A stretch of DNA of 64,000 bases from Xenorhabdus stockiae. GTDB lineage: Bacteria; Pseudomonadota; Gammaproteobacteria; Enterobacterales; Enterobacteriaceae. The DNA is taken from the NCBI RefSeq assembly GCF_002632825.1, contig NZ_NJAJ01000001.1:145654-209653 (forward strand), in the 5' to 3' direction. The translations under genes were made by a program, and so were the position numbers. Positions 61,784 to 64,000 of the stretch are shown here, in pieces (the first letter of the stretch is position 1; every line of letters starts with the position of its first letter). The notes below the pieces were generated by a model. It saw only the letters and a program-made list of their open reading frames with translations, was not told the DNA's origin and did not search any database.

Positions 61784-61957
61784 TCAATCTTTCTATTTGA
61801 AACGGAAGGATTGAGCCAAAGTGAGGACCACGGAATAATCAATAAGTTGCCGCAGGTGTCCGAAAATTTTCGTATACCCTCCTGAATGACAGGAGGAGCC
61901 TCCCAAATCGGTGACTCCTAAATTTCATGCGGAAAAGTTAAAAGTGAGATTTCTCAC
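61784..61957. ncRNA. Hairpin-dense block, possible structured RNA
   Basis: Four stems follow within 174 bases. TCAATCTTTC pairs with GAAGGATTGA (61784-61793, 61805-61814). GGTGTCCGAAAA and TTTTCGTATACC are a near palindrome (61855-61878). CCTCCTG pairs with CAGGAGG (61878-61884, 61890-61896). GTGAG pairs with CTCAC (61944-61948, 61953-61957). The block is GC-richer than its AT-rich surroundings and has no coding signal. It could be an RNA gene, a leader or the remnant of a mobile element. I do not recognise a known RNA family. Confidence 0.35.
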
Positions 61958-62322
61958 CTTTATGTAACTTGTTGATTTTGCTTAATTCCTGCACAGAAAC
62001 GGAATTCAACTAAATCAATGAGTTAAAAGGGGAGAATTATCCTATTTAGATAATTGATTGATTTTATTACTCCAACGTAGAATCAGCAGTTAATTGGTTA
62101 AAAAGTAGGATTTGTTAATTCTGACACACACTTCGTTAGGTTAAAATACAACCAATTATGAAAATTTGATATGCCTACAAAATGAACACCTCTTTATAAC
62201 TCCTCTATCATTTATTGTTATTTAATAATTAGCACATTCTATTACAATTCTTTTGGTATTCATTTTTTAGTATGGGTTATTTAATAAAGCGCATTATTAA
62301 CTAATGATGAGAGGGTAATATT

Positions 62323-62703
62323 ATGGGCTCAATAGATGGTATTTATATAAGTGAAGATCGTAAACACACTCTTACGATAACTAACAGTAATGATACCAAC
62401 GGTTCATTTAGTGGTTCTTTTATCAGTAGTCACTTATCCATAGGAGAGATAACTTACGAATGGGTAAGTGGAGAATATGAATTTGTTTCTAATACTAAGT
62501 ACTGGCCAGCTCAAATAGGCTTTTATTCTGGTTTTAGGCCTACCCCAAAATCTTATGTTATAGCGGACCATTGGAACGGCATCAGAATGGCTAATGGAAA
62601 TTTACTTATGAGCGGATTACGGACATACACAACAGATGCAGGTATATATGATATATACACGTTCGAGAAGGTTATTTTTACACTAGCTCCCACAGAAGCA
62701 TAA
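62323..62703 (+). CDS. Small avidin-like protein
   Basis: This 126-residue protein without a signal peptide has the strand pattern of avidins: GIYISEDRKHTLTITNS, FSGSFIS, YEWVSGEYEF, then WPAQIGFYSG, an HWNG turn in place of the WSGQ turn, NLLMSGLRTYTTDAGIYD for the LLTSGTT segment, and TFEKVIFTL for the HDTFTKV end. Some biotin-contact tryptophans are missing (the QWLLTSG Trp is not kept), so binding may be altered. It lies directly before tail-fibre genes. GAGGG precedes the ATG. Confidence 0.6.
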   Translation: MGSIDGIYISEDRKHTLTITNSNDTNGSFSGSFISSHLSIGEITYEWVSGEYEFVSNTKYWPAQIGFYSGFRPTPKSYVIADHWNGIRMANGNLLMSGLRTYTTDAGIYDIYTFEKVIFTLAPTEA

Positions 62704-62850
62704 CAGATAGTTTATTAATTCACTGAAGTAAATCAAGCCGTACTTTCCCGTATTGATGAACCCTTTTATTGATGTTCACCGGCGGAGAAGTCTCCCACCG
62801 CCTTCATGTTATTTAGCAATGTGTATTGTTGATTAGATGAGGGAATGAAT

Positions 62851-63375
62851 ATGCAAGATAAAAAGCTTGATGTATCAGAATTAAAAGATACTGCATTAGC
62901 GCAGCAATCTTATGAAGATTTTGGTTATACCGTAATACCTATTGGCGTTCCTATTCCTTGGCCGTCAGAAATTCCACCGGATGGTTGGCTTAAATGCAAT
63001 GGTGATTCATTTGATACAGTAAAATATCCAAAACTTGCCCTTGCCTACCCATCTGGCAAATTACCTGACTTAAGAGGTGAATTTATTCGGGGCTGGGATG
63101 ATGAACGAGGAGTGGATACTCCCCGGCAGGTTTTGTCGTGGCAGGAAGGCTCTTATTTGGTGCAAGATGTTAATGATAAGACTGACACTGTAGTTAATTT
63201 CTCACTCGATGAACGTTCTGCGCTAAAATGGGATCCCCCTAATAGTAACGACGTAGAAGTGCGTGCACAGGCCGTGGATACAGGGAAAACTTGGAAATGG
63301 GTCACAGATAGCGCCCACATTGGTGTTAGTCGCCCACGCAACATAGCCTTCAATTACATCGTCAGAGCCGCTTAA
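62851..63375 (+). CDS. Phage tail-collar domain protein
   Basis: This protein of about 174 residues is the C-terminal tip type of phage tail fibre. The collar motif is seen as WPSEIPPDGWLKCNGDSFDT, YPKLALAYPSGKLPDLRGEF, then IRGWDDERGVD, and the ending SRPRNIAFNYIVRAA. It has no shaft region, so it is a short or rearranged fibre. The start at 62851 (MQDKKLD) has GAGGG seven bases upstream; an ATG two codons earlier is too close to it. It converges on another fibre gene. Confidence 0.88.
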   Translation: MQDKKLDVSELKDTALAQQSYEDFGYTVIPIGVPIPWPSEIPPDGWLKCNGDSFDTVKYPKLALAYPSGKLPDLRGEFIRGWDDERGVDTPRQVLSWQEGSYLVQDVNDKTDTVVNFSLDERSALKWDPPNSNDVEVRAQAVDTGKTWKWVTDSAHIGVSRPRNIAFNYIVRAA

Positions 63376-63391
63376 TTTTGAGTAACCATCT

Positions 63392-63413
63392 AACCCGCAA
63401 TTTTCTGCGGGTT
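63392..63413. terminator. Bidirectional hairpin between the fibre genes
   Basis: AACCCGCA (63392-63399) and TGCGGGTT (63406-63413) form a perfect eight-pair stem with a six-base loop, between the two convergent stop codons. It lacks a long T-run but fits a shared terminator. Confidence 0.6.
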
Positions 63414-63423
63414 AATCATGCCG

Positions 63424-64000
63424 TTACTCCACCGATTCAGTCTGTTCAATATCAGTGGCAACCTCTGCCTCTTTCTGCCTCACATTCCACACCGAATTTT
63501 CCGGCATCTGGACACGGACATCCCAACGACAGCCTTCGGGAATATCGCACGGCTCACCATCCTGATAATAAACTTTTTCCCCGTTCACAATGGCTTTGAT
63601 CCGCTTGTTCTGAAAGCGTTCCGGTAAATGGGAATGCTGACGGTGGAAGGTTTCAATCGTGATACTGCCGTCCTTGTTCACCTTATCATCAATGTAGATA
63701 AGCTCCAGCCCGTTGTTGTTCTTCGGCGAGGAAATACCGCCATGCACACCCCATGCGCCATCGGCGTTATAGCCCAGAACGCCAGTGACCTGATAGTGAC
63801 CGAGGCCGGGTTTAGAGACGGTGGCGCCTTCGGATTCGTCGTTAGTGGTGAATTTGCCCGATGGGAAGATTTCGATGATAGGAGAACTGGGTCTGATATA
63901 GCCGCTACCATCTTGATGGCAATTTTGCCCCAGAGAGAGCACAATACCATTACCGGCTCGAATTGTTCCTCTGGCGGCGATATCTCCTGTGCGGGTATTG
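63424..64000 (-). CDS. Phage tail-fibre protein, partial (cut by right edge)
   Basis: The reading frame is open from the right edge to the stop at 63424 (192 codons seen). The visible part reads TRTGDIAARGTIRAGNGIVL, GLGHYQVTGVLGYN, GVHGGISSPKNNNG, LELIYIDDKVNKDG and PEGCRWDVRVQMPENSVWNVR. This is the C-terminal half of lambdoid prophage tail-fibre proteins with a GVHGGIS domain. The GTG at 63942 is inside the frame and is not the true start. The gene continues beyond the window. Confidence 0.85.
   Translation of the reverse strand, partial: NTRTGDIAARGTIRAGNGIVLSLGQNCHQDGSGYIRPSSPIIEIFPSGKFTTNDESEGATVSKPGLGHYQVTGVLGYNADGAWGVHGGISSPKNNNGLELIYIDDKVNKDGSITIETFHRQHSHLPERFQNKRIKAIVNGEKVYYQDGEPCDIPEGCRWDVRVQMPENSVWNVRQKEAEVATDIEQTESVE

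Larger units (their letters stand above)
61484..62322. other. Non-coding accessory stretch
   Basis: This 839-base interval holds the hydrolase terminator, a hairpin-dense block at 61784-61957 (listed) and the upstream region of the avidin-like gene. The rest is strongly AT-rich. No ORF of protein-like character was found on either strand. Confidence 0.5.

Noticed and set aside
1..64000. tRNA, rRNA, CRISPR arrays and intact insertion sequences
   Set aside because: No clover-leaf with a T-loop, no regularly spaced repeats and no transposase reading were found by eye; covariance tools were not available.

Overview
The window is a piece of a gammaproteobacterial chromosome of the order Enterobacterales, most like the insect- and nematode-associated Xenorhabdus/Photorhabdus group. 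The backbone follows the gene order of the E. coli 52-minute region: yfcD, yfcG, yfcH, ubiX, purF, cvpA, dedD, folC, accD, dedA, truA, usg, pdxB, fabB, mnmC, yfcL, epmC, yfcA, aroC, prmB, smrB, sixA, fadJ, fadI, yfcZ, fadL, mlaA. Proteins align closely with the E. coli ones from memory. The genus assignment is inferred from the accessory genes and was not tested by a search.

Region 1 (1-13.8 kb, all minus strand) is a secondary-metabolite locus. It holds an eight-segment membrane protein, then a 2003-residue PfaA-type megasynthase (KS-AT-one ACP-KR), a 1482-residue PfaC-type protein (KS-CLF-hot dog-hot dog) and the start of a PfaD-type enoyl reductase that runs off the left edge. This is the layout of an iterative polyunsaturated-fatty-acid-type synthase. 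The single ACP and the lack of a PfaB suggest a specialised product such as the polyamine chain of zeamine/fabclavine-type antibiotics rather than EPA or DHA.

Region 2 (13.8-26.2 kb) is housekeeping backbone: a Nudix hydrolase, a glutathione-transferase-like oxidoreductase, UbiX, the PurR-controlled cvpA-purF pair, and accD-folC-dedD, dedA, truA-usg and pdxB. E. coli folX, argT and hisJQMP are absent. An array of four hairpins sits where folX would be.

Region 3 (26.2-31.6 kb) is an insertion between pdxB and fabB: an AraC regulator, a divergent EamA exporter and a TctCBA tricarboxylate transporter behind a CRP-like site. Region 4 (31.6-41 kb) returns to the backbone (fabB with FabR and FadR operators, mnmC, yfcL, epmC, yfcA, aroC, prmB). 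It is interrupted by a GNAT acetyltransferase gene and a heptad-repeat coiled-coil membrane protein.

Region 5 (41-49.2 kb) is a complete histidine-utilisation system: permease, hutH, hutU and, separately, hutI-hutG-hutC. The palindrome TGTATATACA lies before both hutU and hutI, a likely HutC operator. Region 6 (49.3-57.3 kb) is smrB, sixA, fadIJ, yfcZ, fadL and mlaA, with FadR-like operators before fadI and fadL.

Region 7 (57.5-64 kb) is AT-rich accessory DNA: a possible winged-helix protein, a family-9 glycosyltransferase, a PEP-mutase-family enzyme, a secreted alpha/beta hydrolase, a run of hairpins without an evident gene, a small avidin-like protein, and two convergent phage tail-fibre genes, the second cut by the right edge. 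No rRNA, tRNA, CRISPR array or intact insertion sequence was seen.
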